The position numbers and the translations under genes are program-made. The notes under the pieces are model-generated. The model worked only from the letters and a program-made list of their open reading frames with translations. It ran no database searches and was not told where the DNA came from. This document shows, one piece after another, positions 51,971-60,277 of a DNA stretch of 64,000 bases (the stretch's first letter is position 1; each line of letters begins with the position of its first letter). This stretch comes from Desulfurivibrio sp. (GTDB taxonomy: Bacteria; Desulfobacterota; Desulfobulbia; Desulfobulbales; SURF-16), in contig QZKJ01000060.1 of NCBI GenBank assembly GCA_003605035.1, forward strand, positions 41,660 to 105,659, written 5' to 3'.

Positions 51971-52369
51971 ATGACCATGGGCATGGAACGACGTATATTT
52001 CAACGATTTCCGCTGGAGCTTTCCGGCTCACTCTTTCTCTGCCAGGGAGAAAACGGCGAGAGGCTGAGCAGGCCGGTAAACTGCCGGGTTGTCGCCTTAT
52101 CCAGAAAAGGAGCAGGCCTCATCATCCGGCAGATCATGGTCGATAGCCTGCATCTCTTTTTCGGCCCCCTGGAGTCTAAGCAGCTCATCCTGTATCTGGC
52201 CATCGAGCCGGCCAATGCCGCTGAGCCGGGCTTGACCCTGGCAGTGCGTCCCGTCTGGTTTAACCGTATTCTCTTTGAGGATCAGCAGCCCTTTAAGATG
52301 GGGATCGAGTTCCTCAAAAAAATTGCGGAAGACGATTTCCGTCGCCTGAAAAAGCTGGCCGCTCGCTGA
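51971..52369 (+). CDS. PilZ-domain protein
   Basis: 132 residues. It opens with RRIFQRFPLELSGSLFLCQ (RxxxR-type) and has VVALSRKGAGLII (Ser-x2-Gly in the PilZ D/N-x-S-x-x-G position) and IGIEF-like FKMGIEFLKKI at the end. It is a c-di-GMP-binding candidate. A 155 bp gap with no evident gene precedes it. It is convergent with the Ca-binding protein gene at 52386. Confidence 0.75.
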   Translation: MTMGMERRIFQRFPLELSGSLFLCQGENGERLSRPVNCRVVALSRKGAGLIIRQIMVDSLHLFFGPLESKQLILYLAIEPANAAEPGLTLAVRPVWFNRILFEDQQPFKMGIEFLKKIAEDDFRRLKKLAAR

Positions 52370-52385
52370 TTGGCCGCGCCTGACG

Positions 52386-53441
52386 CTACACCTGCAGGTC
52401 GATTTCCTGGATTGCGGCAACGGCGCCACCTTCCAGCAGGGCGAGCGAGGTCTGCCGGAGCTGTCCCAGCCGGTTATTGGCACTGTCCGTCAGGGCAAAC
52501 TGCGTGTCAAGCGGGGTGAGCAGCAGGGCTCCGATGCGCAGATCAAGCGCGGAAACAAGCTGCCGGTCGCCGGCCTGATCCGCCATCCACACCTTGAGTT
52601 TGGCGAAAATCGGATCGTTTTCATCCAGCCAGCCGTTGCCATCCCCGTCAAATTCAGCCAGCTCCTGAAAACCGTGGCCGCTGGCCGGGCCAAAAAGCTC
52701 GGCGCCATTGTTCACTATCCCGTCACCGTTGCTGTCAAGGGCCAGAAAACCGCTGCCCGGCGCAACAAAGGCCATCTCCTCTTCCCGGCCGTCGCCGTCC
52801 AGATCAAAGTTTACGCTCGTCTCGGAGAGCCCCACGCCCTGGCCGTTGAAGTTTATGACCAGCGGGTCAACCAGACGGGCATCACCGGCCTGCAGATGCA
52901 GCCGGGTTTCCACCTGAAACTGCCGCTGCATCTGCAGCGCAAAGGCCAGCTCAAGCCGGCCGCCGTCCGCGGTGATGACCTGGCCCTGAGCGGAGAAACT
53001 GACACTCTCCTGTTCGCTGTACAGGTGCAGAGAGTCAAATTCCAGGCCCCAGCCCAGACGCTCTGCCGGTTCCCCTGCCGGGTCTGCCGGCGGGCTGCCG
53101 GCCCGGGAGGAAAAATCAGCGGGAGGCTCAGCTGTCGCCCCGGGCGCAAAGGTGGCTACCTGAATCCGGCGGCCGGTGAGCAGCTCCAGGGTGAGCCGCA
53201 TGGCGCGCAGCCTGGGGTCCTCGGCCAGACCGTCATCCGGGGAAGCGGCCGCGGTCTCGGCTTTGGCGCAGACAGGAGACGGCAGGGTCCGCTTGAACGA
53301 CTGACTGGTGAGGGTTACCCTGTCCGCTGCTGCCGGCGGCGCAACCTCGTCCCGCCAGAAATTGAAGGAGCTTTCCGTCACCTCCTGCTGATAAAAGGCA
53401 TGGCCAGCGGTCAGGCTGATGCTTGCTGTGGCAATCTTCAT
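52386..53441 (-). CDS. Secreted-type protein with EF-hand-like Asp repeats
   Basis: 351 residues. Residues ~225-320 contain Ca-binding loops: NFDLDGDGREEEM, ALDSNGDGIVNNGAELFGPASGHGFQELAEFDGDGNGWLDENDPIFAKLKVW. This is a known but function-unassigned repeat type in RTX-like and adhesin-like bacterial proteins. The N-terminal ~190 residues are Ala/Pro-rich and not recognised. There is no classical Sec signal, so it may leave by a type I system or stay cytosolic. The ribosome-binding site GGAGGA is good. The gene at 53570 lies upstream on the same strand, 128 bp away. Confidence 0.7.
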   Translation of the reverse strand: MKIATASISLTAGHAFYQQEVTESSFNFWRDEVAPPAAADRVTLTSQSFKRTLPSPVCAKAETAAASPDDGLAEDPRLRAMRLTLELLTGRRIQVATFAPGATAEPPADFSSRAGSPPADPAGEPAERLGWGLEFDSLHLYSEQESVSFSAQGQVITADGGRLELAFALQMQRQFQVETRLHLQAGDARLVDPLVINFNGQGVGLSETSVNFDLDGDGREEEMAFVAPGSGFLALDSNGDGIVNNGAELFGPASGHGFQELAEFDGDGNGWLDENDPIFAKLKVWMADQAGDRQLVSALDLRIGALLLTPLDTQFALTDSANNRLGQLRQTSLALLEGGAVAAIQEIDLQV

Positions 53442-53569
53442 CTTTTCCTCCGGTTCACAATACCTGAAATTTTCCCTGCATAGGCATCGTATCGGAGCCG
53501 GCCAGCCCTTTCATAAACGAATATCGCCAACGGCCGGCAAAGAAGGCATAAGGAGGAGATGAATATTTT

Positions 53570-54496
53570 TCAGCTTCTGCGCGCCTTTTTCAGCCTGCGT
53601 CTGGCGTCCCGCAGATCTTCCCGGGCATCGTCGAGAATATCCTTTTTCTCCTTGAGGTTTTTCAGCTCATCCTCCAGTTCCTTTTTGTCATCCGGGTCAT
53701 TTTCCTCCCTGATGTCCTCCTTAAGATCAGTGATCTCCTCCTCAATATCCTCGATTTCCCCGTCAATGTCCGCCATGGCATCCTCGATGGCATCCAGCGC
53801 CTCGCTGATCCGGTCCTCCTCGCCTGAGGCCAGCGCCTCCCTGATCAGCTCGACCAGGCTGCGCAGGCACTGGAATATCTCCTGCCACGGCAGGGCCAGC
53901 ACCCAGACAAACCAGTTTATCGCCTCCGGGGAGCCTGTCCTGCTGGCCACCGTACCGAACCGCTCGATGCTGCCGAAGGAGGATCTGGTGGCCAGATAAC
54001 TCCTCTCCGCGCTGCGGTTGAGGTATTCCAGCTGCACCTCAGCCAGTTCGACCCGGTCGAAGCCGGGATCAATGCGGAAGGTGAAGCTGACCTCGTTTAC
54101 CGGTACGGCGGCGATATCGCTGTCAGCCAGCCCATGCCTGAAGCCGTAAAGCACCAGGTAGAGGATATCATGTTCCAGCGGCCTGAGGCCGGCTGCGGCA
54201 AACTTCTGCCGAAGTTCCCTGCCACTGCAGGCCAGCTCGCCGGTCACTCCTTTTGCCATGGCCCCCAGCAGCCGCCTGTCCAGCAGCCTGGGCAGCGCCG
54301 CTTTCACCCCCTGTCCCAGCAGCCGGTTGAGATCCCCCGCTCCAGCCGGGGGCGACCCGAAGACGCCGGCATAGGTTGTCAAGACATCGGCGGCGGAAGA
54401 TGCCACCTCGGTGAACAGGCGGTCGACCAGCTGGTCAAACAGCTCCCGGGCACTCTCGTCAAACAAGGCATTTTTACTGCAACCGCTCGTTTCCAT
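53570..54496 (-). CDS. Unknown protein with acidic C-terminal coiled coil
   Basis: About 308 residues from the ATG at 54496. The frame is open further upstream through the repeat array, where it would add an N-K-P repeat tail; the ATG at the array edge is the more likely start. Residues ~1-210 are helical with no motif I recognise (ELFDQLVDRLFTEVASSAADVL... FGFRHGLADSD-like region, NWFVWVLALPWQEIF). The last ~95 residues form a highly charged coiled coil (DGEIEDIEEEITDLKEDI, KELEDELKNLKEKKDIL) ending in an Arg/Lys-rich tail. No function can be assigned. Confidence 0.6.
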   Translation of the reverse strand: METSGCSKNALFDESARELFDQLVDRLFTEVASSAADVLTTYAGVFGSPPAGAGDLNRLLGQGVKAALPRLLDRRLLGAMAKGVTGELACSGRELRQKFAAAGLRPLEHDILYLVLYGFRHGLADSDIAAVPVNEVSFTFRIDPGFDRVELAEVQLEYLNRSAERSYLATRSSFGSIERFGTVASRTGSPEAINWFVWVLALPWQEIFQCLRSLVELIREALASGEEDRISEALDAIEDAMADIDGEIEDIEEEITDLKEDIREENDPDDKKELEDELKNLKEKKDILDDAREDLRDARRRLKKARRS

Positions 54497-54735
54497 AGGG
54501 TTGTTGGGTTTGTTGGGTTTGTTGAGTTGGTTGGGTTTGTTGGGTTTGTTGGGTTTGTTGGGTTTGTTGGGGTTAGACAACTCAAGCAACTCAAGCAACT
54601 CAAGTTTGTTGGGTTGGTTGGGTTTGTTGGTTACTTGGGTTTGTTGGGGTTAGACAACTCAAGCAACCCAAGCAACTCAAGCAACTCAAGCAACCCAAGC
54701 AACTCAAACAACCCAACTAACCCAAGCAACTCAGG
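54497..54735. repeat. TTGGGT+TTG / AACTCA+AGC array with inverted parts
   Basis: A 239 bp tract of 9 bp units: TTGGGTTTG-type units (54497-54575), then AACTCAAGC units, then TTGGGTTTG again and a long AACTCAAGC/AACCCAAGC series to 54735. A longer word around TTGGGGTTAGACAACTCAAG occurs twice (near 54573 and 54648). The stop codon of the peroxidase-like gene (54731-54733) is in the last unit, and the other end touches the start codon of the gene at 53570-54496. Confidence 0.85.
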
Positions 54736-56332
54736 GACAGCTCTTGCCGGCCGGCCTGGTGAAACTGGCGATCAGCAGGCGTGCATCGGCGATGGTCAGC
54801 TGGCCGTCGTCATTGAGGTCATAGGCGAGCCGCTCAAGCTCGGTCAAATCCGCATCGCGCAGGGCCGTCATCAGGGCGGTCAGGTCGAAGCGATTCACGC
54901 AACCGTCGTTGTCGATATCCGGGGTATGGCGATCCACATCGGTCAGGGTGGCCATGAATTTGACCAGGGCCATGCCTTCCATCTGGGTGAGTCCCAGATC
55001 GCCCATGTCGGTGGTGTTGACGTTCTCCGGCACTTCAGGGGCCGGGAAAGGCGGCTGCATGGTGCACTGCGGCTCAAAAGGCACATCACGGCAGTTGTAG
55101 AAATGGACGATCTGCATCAGGTTTTTAAAAAAACCGTTATGTCCGTAAGACTTGACAAAATCGGGCGAGGGACGTTTGTCCACATTCCTGAGGGTGACGG
55201 TGCGGTGCCTGCCGTCATTTTCCGGCGCATAGACCGTATAGTCCCGCAGCCGGCCCATGGCGTCCTGCGCATCGGCGGTGGTGGCCAGAAAGCCGCCCAG
55301 GCCGTAGTCAACCCACTCGGGGCCGGCGGGGTTCCATTCCGGCGGCATGGTGTAGAAGGGATTCTCCGGATTGGCCGGGATGCCCAGATTGTGATACATG
55401 AAGTCGGTGAACAGCGGGTACTGGCTGCCGTGTCTAGGCTCAAGCAGGTGGCAGACCGAACATTTTCCCTTGGTGTTGAAGACCACCAGTCCCATCAGCT
55501 CCGTGTCGTTCAGTCCGTACCTTTTGAATTTGGCCATGTTCATCATATTGATGGATGCCACCGGCGGAATCTGGGCTCCTTTCACTCTGGCCCGCTGCAG
55601 TTGCCGCCAGAAGGAATCGAACTTGGAACTGAAGGGATTGACCTCGGCTGAGCGCTCGTAGGCCGCAATCGAGCGGCCAATCAGCTCATAGGCGGCCTCC
55701 GCATTCCCCTCGCACTCCAGGGATTCCTCGCCCCACACCTCTTCGAAAAGATCAGCATAGGCGGACTCGCTGACCTTGAGGCAGACGCTCATGGCATCCG
55801 GGTTGTTCATCTCAAGCGGATTTAAAAACGGACCCATGGCCTGTTCCGCCAGGGGATCGCCCAGGGTCCAGCCGGTGGCCCGGCCGTCCCAGAACAGCCC
55901 GCCGCCGAAACCGTTGCCGCAGGTCTGCGCCCCGCCACCGCCACCCATGCCCGGGCCGTTGCCCATGCCGCCGCCACCGCCCATGCCTCCCCCGCCACCC
56001 ATACCGCCGCCGCCCAGCTCGCCGCACATATGGAGAATGGGATTAAACCCCGCATAGGCGGCCGAGGGCGGCTTGCGATTGCCGAAACGGCCCGTGACCG
56101 CCCCCTCGACCACCGCTCCGGCGGCGTTGACCGCCGCATCAGGTCCGGTCCAGCCCACCTGGGGATCATGGCAGTCCGCGCAGGACTGGCCGGCCGGGCT
56201 CGACAGCGCATCATCGAAAAAAAGCATCCGGCCGAGGGATTCCACCGGGGTAAGCTCACCTGCGCCAGCCGTTGCCGCGCCGCTGGCCAGCAGCAGACCG
56301 CAGGCCCATGTGCATATCTTTTTTACAGCCAT
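54731..56332 (-). CDS. Di-haem peroxidase/MauG-like cytochrome with dockerin-like tail
   Basis: 533 residues. Signal peptide ICTWACGLLLASGAATAGAGE. Two c-type haem sites, CADCH (~residue 52) and CSVCH (~290), in the cytochrome c peroxidase/MauG arrangement (LGRMLFFDDALSSPAGQSCADCHDP... FNTKGKCSVCHLLEPRHGSQ... LRNVDKRPSPDFVKSYGHNGFF). A Gly/Met-rich low-complexity insert lies near residues 108-135. The last ~62 residues form two EF-hand-like loops (DIDNDGCVNRFDL, DLNDDGQLTIADARLLI) ending in KSCP, matched by the multicopper oxidase at 60278. It is exported, probably extracellular or surface-attached. AAGGAG precedes ATG. Confidence 0.85.
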   Translation of the reverse strand: MAVKKICTWACGLLLASGAATAGAGELTPVESLGRMLFFDDALSSPAGQSCADCHDPQVGWTGPDAAVNAAGAVVEGAVTGRFGNRKPPSAAYAGFNPILHMCGELGGGGMGGGGGMGGGGGMGNGPGMGGGGGAQTCGNGFGGGLFWDGRATGWTLGDPLAEQAMGPFLNPLEMNNPDAMSVCLKVSESAYADLFEEVWGEESLECEGNAEAAYELIGRSIAAYERSAEVNPFSSKFDSFWRQLQRARVKGAQIPPVASINMMNMAKFKRYGLNDTELMGLVVFNTKGKCSVCHLLEPRHGSQYPLFTDFMYHNLGIPANPENPFYTMPPEWNPAGPEWVDYGLGGFLATTADAQDAMGRLRDYTVYAPENDGRHRTVTLRNVDKRPSPDFVKSYGHNGFFKNLMQIVHFYNCRDVPFEPQCTMQPPFPAPEVPENVNTTDMGDLGLTQMEGMALVKFMATLTDVDRHTPDIDNDGCVNRFDLTALMTALRDADLTELERLAYDLNDDGQLTIADARLLIASFTRPAGKSCP

Positions 56333-56461
56333 TTTTTCATCTCCTTAGTGTATTGGTGTTTATGTTTATGATCCGGCCTTATGCCGGATACGGTACCGGC
56401 AGGCAGAAGTCGCTACGGTTTGTCCCGTCATCTCCTTTGCCTGCCGGGTCAGGTATTTCTC

Positions 56462-56515
56462 AGGAGCCGTTACGAAATAACATGGCCATTTTTTTTTAAT
56501 TTCGTTACGGCTCCT
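56462..56515. repeat. 17 bp inverted repeat downstream of the five-haem gene
   Basis: AGGAGCCGTTACGAAAT (56462-56478) is repeated inverted at 56499-56515 with one mismatch, 20 bp loop containing T9. On the minus strand it lies ~50 bp after the cytochrome gene. A third, diverged copy overlaps ~56541-56568 (GGCCATATTATTTC...ACGGCT). It may serve as terminator, but the T run is in the loop. Confidence 0.65.
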
Positions 56516-56563
56516 CATGCCGTTCCGACGCTTTCTCTGGCCATATTATTTCTTTACAACGGC

Positions 56564-58300
56564 TTAGCGCCTGATCTGGAAAGTGGCCGCGGTCATGCTG
56601 GTCGACTTGGCGGTGGAGGCCTGATACATGCCGGCTAACGCCGTGGTTTCCGGGGTGGCATCGCCGTCCATGTCCGCCAGGAAGGCAAAGGAGAGCGGCT
56701 GGTACACCAGTTCGGCAGTGACCGTATAACGCGCGCTCTTCATGTTGGCCAGCCGGAAGCTGATCGTATCGCCGCCGCCGTCAAAATCCCCGTCAAGGCT
56801 TGCGGCGCCGGCCACCTTGATGTCCGGGGAGGCGCTCGCCTTATCCAGACCGGCGGGCAGCAGCCGGTTATCCTTCAGCATGTCCGCCGCGCTGAGCAGG
56901 GTGCAGGTGACCTGGCCGCGGTTGTCGCCCATGATCGCCTCGTAGGCCTGCACCTGGTTCGGCGAGGTGATCAGCCCGTAATGGGGCTCATAGGTGGCGG
57001 GATTGACATCGCTGTCCAGCCCGGTCACGCTGCCGTCCGTATTGATGCGGCCCGATTCGAACACCACCCGGCCGCGGGGGTCGACCACCTTGACATGGAG
57101 AACCATGCGGCGCAGGGGGATGCCGGTGGGCAGCTTGTGGCCGGTGAGATTCGTCACCTGCAGATCAAAGGCCAGTTCGTTGTTGACCAGACTGCTGCTC
57201 AGCGGGGCAACCGCGACAGCCGAGCGAAGCATCTGCTCGGTTTCCTGGATGGCGGTAGGGATATTGGCATCAGTGGCCCCGAGTTCCGCCGCATTGTTCT
57301 GCAGCAGATCCAGCAGCAGATTATTGCCGCCGATCAGGGTATGGGTGGCAAAATCATCGCGCAGGGTGCTCAGCCACATGGGACGGGTGGCCATGATCAC
57401 CCCGTTGGTGCGAGGCATGTGGCAGTCCTGGCAGCTCTGCAGATTGGCATAATCGCTGGCCAGCCATTCGCTGTAGGTCATCTGCTCCGGGAATTCCGTC
57501 TCCGGCGTACTGATGACGTTGCCTGCCTCATCCACATAGGGGGTGCGCAGATTGTGGCAGGTGGCGCAGACGGCTGAACGTTTGATATGGGGGCTGTAGG
57601 CAATGGTATAGCTGACCATGTTCAGCATCGGCATGGCAAACACATTGTCATAGGGCCCGTAAATCCGCCGGTCCAGCGGATTGGCGTAGGTGTCGATGGT
57701 GTAGTGGCCGGAGAAGGCGGCCTCGGTGCCGAGATCAAGGGAATCGGCGATCTGGTGGCACAGGGTGCAGCTGACCCCGTCCATGGCCGCATCGTAATAG
57801 GCATCCGCCGGGGTGAGCATGCCGCCCAGCAGGTCAATCTCCTGGTCATGGTAAACGGCCTCGGTGTTGGCCATGGGCGCATGGCAGCGGCTGCACTTTT
57901 CATTAATGACCGGGGCCAGGGCTGGATTTCTGGCCAGTTCGCTGCTCACCTTGGCCCGCCAGAGCGGGTCCCGGGAGGCATGGGCCATCGCAGTGGACGA
58001 CCAGTCGGTTTCAATGGAGACATCGTCACCGTTTTCATCAAGCAGGCCGTTATGGCACATGCTGCAGTTGCCTGAACCGGAAAAATGCAGGGTGGTGAAC
58101 TGGGTGTCATAGGTGGAGGAAATCCCACCTCCTCCCCCGCCGGGTCCCGGGCCGTAGCCGCCTCCCCCTCCCGAGCCGGGGCCGAAACCGCCCCCCATGC
58201 CATGGCCCCATGGACCCATCCCGGCCGAACAGCTGCCGGCTGCCGCAAACAGCATGGTACTGCCAAACGCAACCACCAGATATTTTTTTCGTATCCTCAT
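56564..58300 (-). CDS. Exported five-haem c-type cytochrome
   Basis: 578 residues. The signal peptide (KYLVVAFGSTMLFAAAGSCSAG) is followed by a Gly-rich stretch (~25-60, GGGFGPGSGGGGG pattern). Five CxxCH haem sites follow: CSMCH, CSRCH, CTLCH, CATCH, CQDCH. The C-terminal ~250 residues contain a beta-sandwich-like region (NNELAFDLQVTNLTGHKLPTGIPLRRMVLHVKV, with THxLP-like pattern known from multihaem proteins of delta-proteobacteria) and a single DMDGDATPE loop. It probably carries electrons in the periplasm or outside the cell. A ribosome-binding site (GGAGGAA) precedes it. It is adjacent to the peroxidase-like cytochrome with the same strand. Confidence 0.88.
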   Translation of the reverse strand: MRIRKKYLVVAFGSTMLFAAAGSCSAGMGPWGHGMGGGFGPGSGGGGGYGPGPGGGGGGISSTYDTQFTTLHFSGSGNCSMCHNGLLDENGDDVSIETDWSSTAMAHASRDPLWRAKVSSELARNPALAPVINEKCSRCHAPMANTEAVYHDQEIDLLGGMLTPADAYYDAAMDGVSCTLCHQIADSLDLGTEAAFSGHYTIDTYANPLDRRIYGPYDNVFAMPMLNMVSYTIAYSPHIKRSAVCATCHNLRTPYVDEAGNVISTPETEFPEQMTYSEWLASDYANLQSCQDCHMPRTNGVIMATRPMWLSTLRDDFATHTLIGGNNLLLDLLQNNAAELGATDANIPTAIQETEQMLRSAVAVAPLSSSLVNNELAFDLQVTNLTGHKLPTGIPLRRMVLHVKVVDPRGRVVFESGRINTDGSVTGLDSDVNPATYEPHYGLITSPNQVQAYEAIMGDNRGQVTCTLLSAADMLKDNRLLPAGLDKASASPDIKVAGAASLDGDFDGGGDTISFRLANMKSARYTVTAELVYQPLSFAFLADMDGDATPETTALAGMYQASTAKSTSMTAATFQIRR

Positions 58301-58752
58301 AGTCTGTTCCTCCTCCTCTTCTCATCATTATCTGCCAATCCGACCGCAGAAACGCAGCCGACCATCTGACCAGGACCACCCCGGCCATTTTCTCCTTTTT
58401 CTTGCTAGGTAATCAAAAGATGTGCCAATGAAAACAATTCAATACTTCTAAAGAGTTATACAAATCGAGCTGCCTTGTCCAGCCGGGATACGGCAAAATA
58501 TCCTGCCAGGCCGGACATGATCTTCTGGTAACGATTGACACAATAAAATGGCCGAAGGTTGAAGATTCTTTGCCGAAATGGAACTGGATGTTTGCCCAGC
58601 CTGGCGGGAAGGTTGCGTGTCGTTGCTTCAGGGTCTGCGGCAGGTGGCAAGAGAAGAACGTGAGTGAGAGCCCACGGGCATGAAATCCTTAACCAGGGCG
58701 GGTTTGAACCCGCCCTGCGCTGCGGAGCAGGGAGACATGGCGGGCTGCGCTT
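58301..58752. other. 452 bp gap with a REP-like palindrome
   Basis: It holds one clear 22 bp palindrome (58695-58716, AGGGCGGG-TTTGAA-CCCGCCCT), the same family as 48106-48237. No gene is evident; a 64-codon minus-strand frame is not protein-like. Promoter elements for the cytochrome gene should be here but none is obvious. Confidence 0.5.
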
Positions 58753-59463
58753 TCACTTGTTGTCCGCCGGCACGATTTCCAGAAACTCCAGGTCAAAGAT
58801 AACCGGTCGGTCCGCCATGGGGCCCTGTTCGCCGAAGGCGAGCGGTGCGGGCAGAAAGAGTTGCCAGTGGCTGCCGGCTTCCATGAGCAGCAGCCCCTCC
58901 CGCAGGCCGGGGAGAACACTGTCGAGCCGGAAGGTTGCCGGCTTGCCGCTCTTATGGGAGCTGTCAAACTCGGTGCCGTCCAGGAAGGTGGCCCGGTAGT
59001 TGGCCCTGACCGTATCAGTGGCCTGGGGCCTGCTGCCGGAACCGGCCTTGATCACCTTGTACTGCAGGCCGCTGGGCAGGGTGACCACGCCTTCCTTTTT
59101 GGCGTTTTCCGCAAAAAATTCCTGACCTTCATTCACATAGCGTTCCCTCGCCTGCTGGCGCGCCTCCTCCTGACCGGCGACCATCCGTTTTTTGAGCTCG
59201 ACCAGGGTCTGCCGCATCTGCTCCGGGGTCAGCAGCGGCTGGGCTTCCGCTACGGCATCCTCAATGCCCTTGATCATGGCGGCGGCATTGAGCTCAACCT
59301 TCTGGCGCTTGAAATCACCGCCGACTTGATAACCGACGCTGTAGCTGATCCTGTCCTTCTCATCCTGCAGCTCAAGCGCTGCCAGCGGCGTACAGGTAAA
59401 ACCTATGACCAGCAAAGAGCAGATAACGCTTCCCAGGGGGTATGCCTTCATGAACTTCCTCAT
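58753..59463 (-). CDS. Periplasmic FKBP-type peptidyl-prolyl isomerase
   Basis: 236 residues. The N-terminal signal peptide is VICSLLVIGFTCTPLAALE; the Met at residue 5, with AGGAAG just upstream, is an alternative start. The Mip/FkpA-like N-terminal helical dimerisation part (ISYSVGYQVGGDFKRQ... LTPEQMRQTLVELKKRM) is followed by the FKBP domain (LPSGLQYKVIKAGSG, VRANYRATFLDGTEFDSSH, LPGLREGLLLMEAGSHWQLFLPAPLAFGEQG, FDLEFLEIV). It folds periplasmic proteins. It lies among redox-protein genes and could help them fold, though that is inference. Confidence 0.92.
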   Translation of the reverse strand: MRKFMKAYPLGSVICSLLVIGFTCTPLAALELQDEKDRISYSVGYQVGGDFKRQKVELNAAAMIKGIEDAVAEAQPLLTPEQMRQTLVELKKRMVAGQEEARQQARERYVNEGQEFFAENAKKEGVVTLPSGLQYKVIKAGSGSRPQATDTVRANYRATFLDGTEFDSSHKSGKPATFRLDSVLPGLREGLLLMEAGSHWQLFLPAPLAFGEQGPMADRPVIFDLEFLEIVPADNK

Positions 59464-59555
59464 CTTGTTGTTTTTTACAACAGGGGGCGGATCGTGCGCC
59501 GCCCCTGTTGTGCGTCAGTGCTGTTTTTTTACGTAAGATTTTGGTGCAGGGTGTC

Positions 59556-60182
59556 TCAAGCCACGGTTCTGCGCTGCCGCACCCGGTTGCCGAGCAGACC
59601 GAGCAGGCCGGAGCCGAGCAGCCAGACCGCTCCGGGCAGAGGCACCGCGTCAACCGCCACAAACGAGTCGCCGAGGATCTCCGGGTTCAGGGACATGCCG
59701 TAGGCATCGTTCAACGACACATTGAACAGGTTCACCTCCCCGAACCCCACCCCAGTGCCGGTAAAGGTCAGGCTGGCCAGGGTAAAGGGCATATTCGGCT
59801 GCAGCATATCGAGCTCCATGTCGGTCAGCAGGGAAAAGGCGCCGCCGATGACGATCTGCTGCGGCAGGGCGGCGGAATAGTTGATGACCTCGCCCATTGC
59901 TTCATCTCCCAGATAGGGGCTGAAGGCAACGGAGTCAAAGGTCAGAAAGTCGGGAAAGAACATGCCGAAACCGAAGGAGCCGACATTGGCCGCCCCCAGG
60001 TCCGACACCACCAGATCAAAGGTAACGGTGCCTCCCACCAGGGTTTCGGCCAGAAACGGGTTCAGTTCCAGAAGTGGCGTCGTCGCGGGGTCAGTCGGCG
60101 GCGGCATGGTCATGGCGGCAGGGGCCTGATCAGCCAGGGCAATGAACGTCAGGAGCAGCAGCAGGAGCGTTGTTTTCTTCAT
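59556..60182 (-). CDS. Secreted protein with VPLP C-terminal sorting-type tail
   Basis: 208 residues from the ATG at 60182 (MKKTTLLLLLLTFIALADQAPAA signal). The middle is a cohesin/Big-like beta domain (FDLVVSDLGAANVGSFGFGMFF... LASLTFTGTGVGFGEVNLFNV). The C-terminus reads VPLPGAVWLLGSGLLGLLGNRVRQRR. That is a Pro motif, a hydrophobic helix and an Arg-rich end, as in PEP-CTERM and VPLPA-type exosortase substrates. No exosortase gene is in this window. A dockerin-like tail is on the neighbouring multicopper oxidase; a cohesin-like domain here would make a plausible binding partner, but this is not shown. Confidence 0.8.
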   Translation of the reverse strand: MKKTTLLLLLLTFIALADQAPAAMTMPPPTDPATTPLLELNPFLAETLVGGTVTFDLVVSDLGAANVGSFGFGMFFPDFLTFDSVAFSPYLGDEAMGEVINYSAALPQQIVIGGAFSLLTDMELDMLQPNMPFTLASLTFTGTGVGFGEVNLFNVSLNDAYGMSLNPEILGDSFVAVDAVPLPGAVWLLGSGLLGLLGNRVRQRRTVA

Positions 60183-60277
60183 GATTTTTTTCCTCTTGAT
60201 AAAAATAGTTAATAAGAAATTAGCTGCTCCGGCAGCCTTTTGGGCAGCCTGCCGGAGCATGGTTTCCGAAAGCGCGA

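Noticed and set aside
54134..55651. 505-codon plus-strand frame
   Set aside because: It is antisense to the peroxidase-like and coiled-coil genes and crosses the repeat array; it has no family resemblance.
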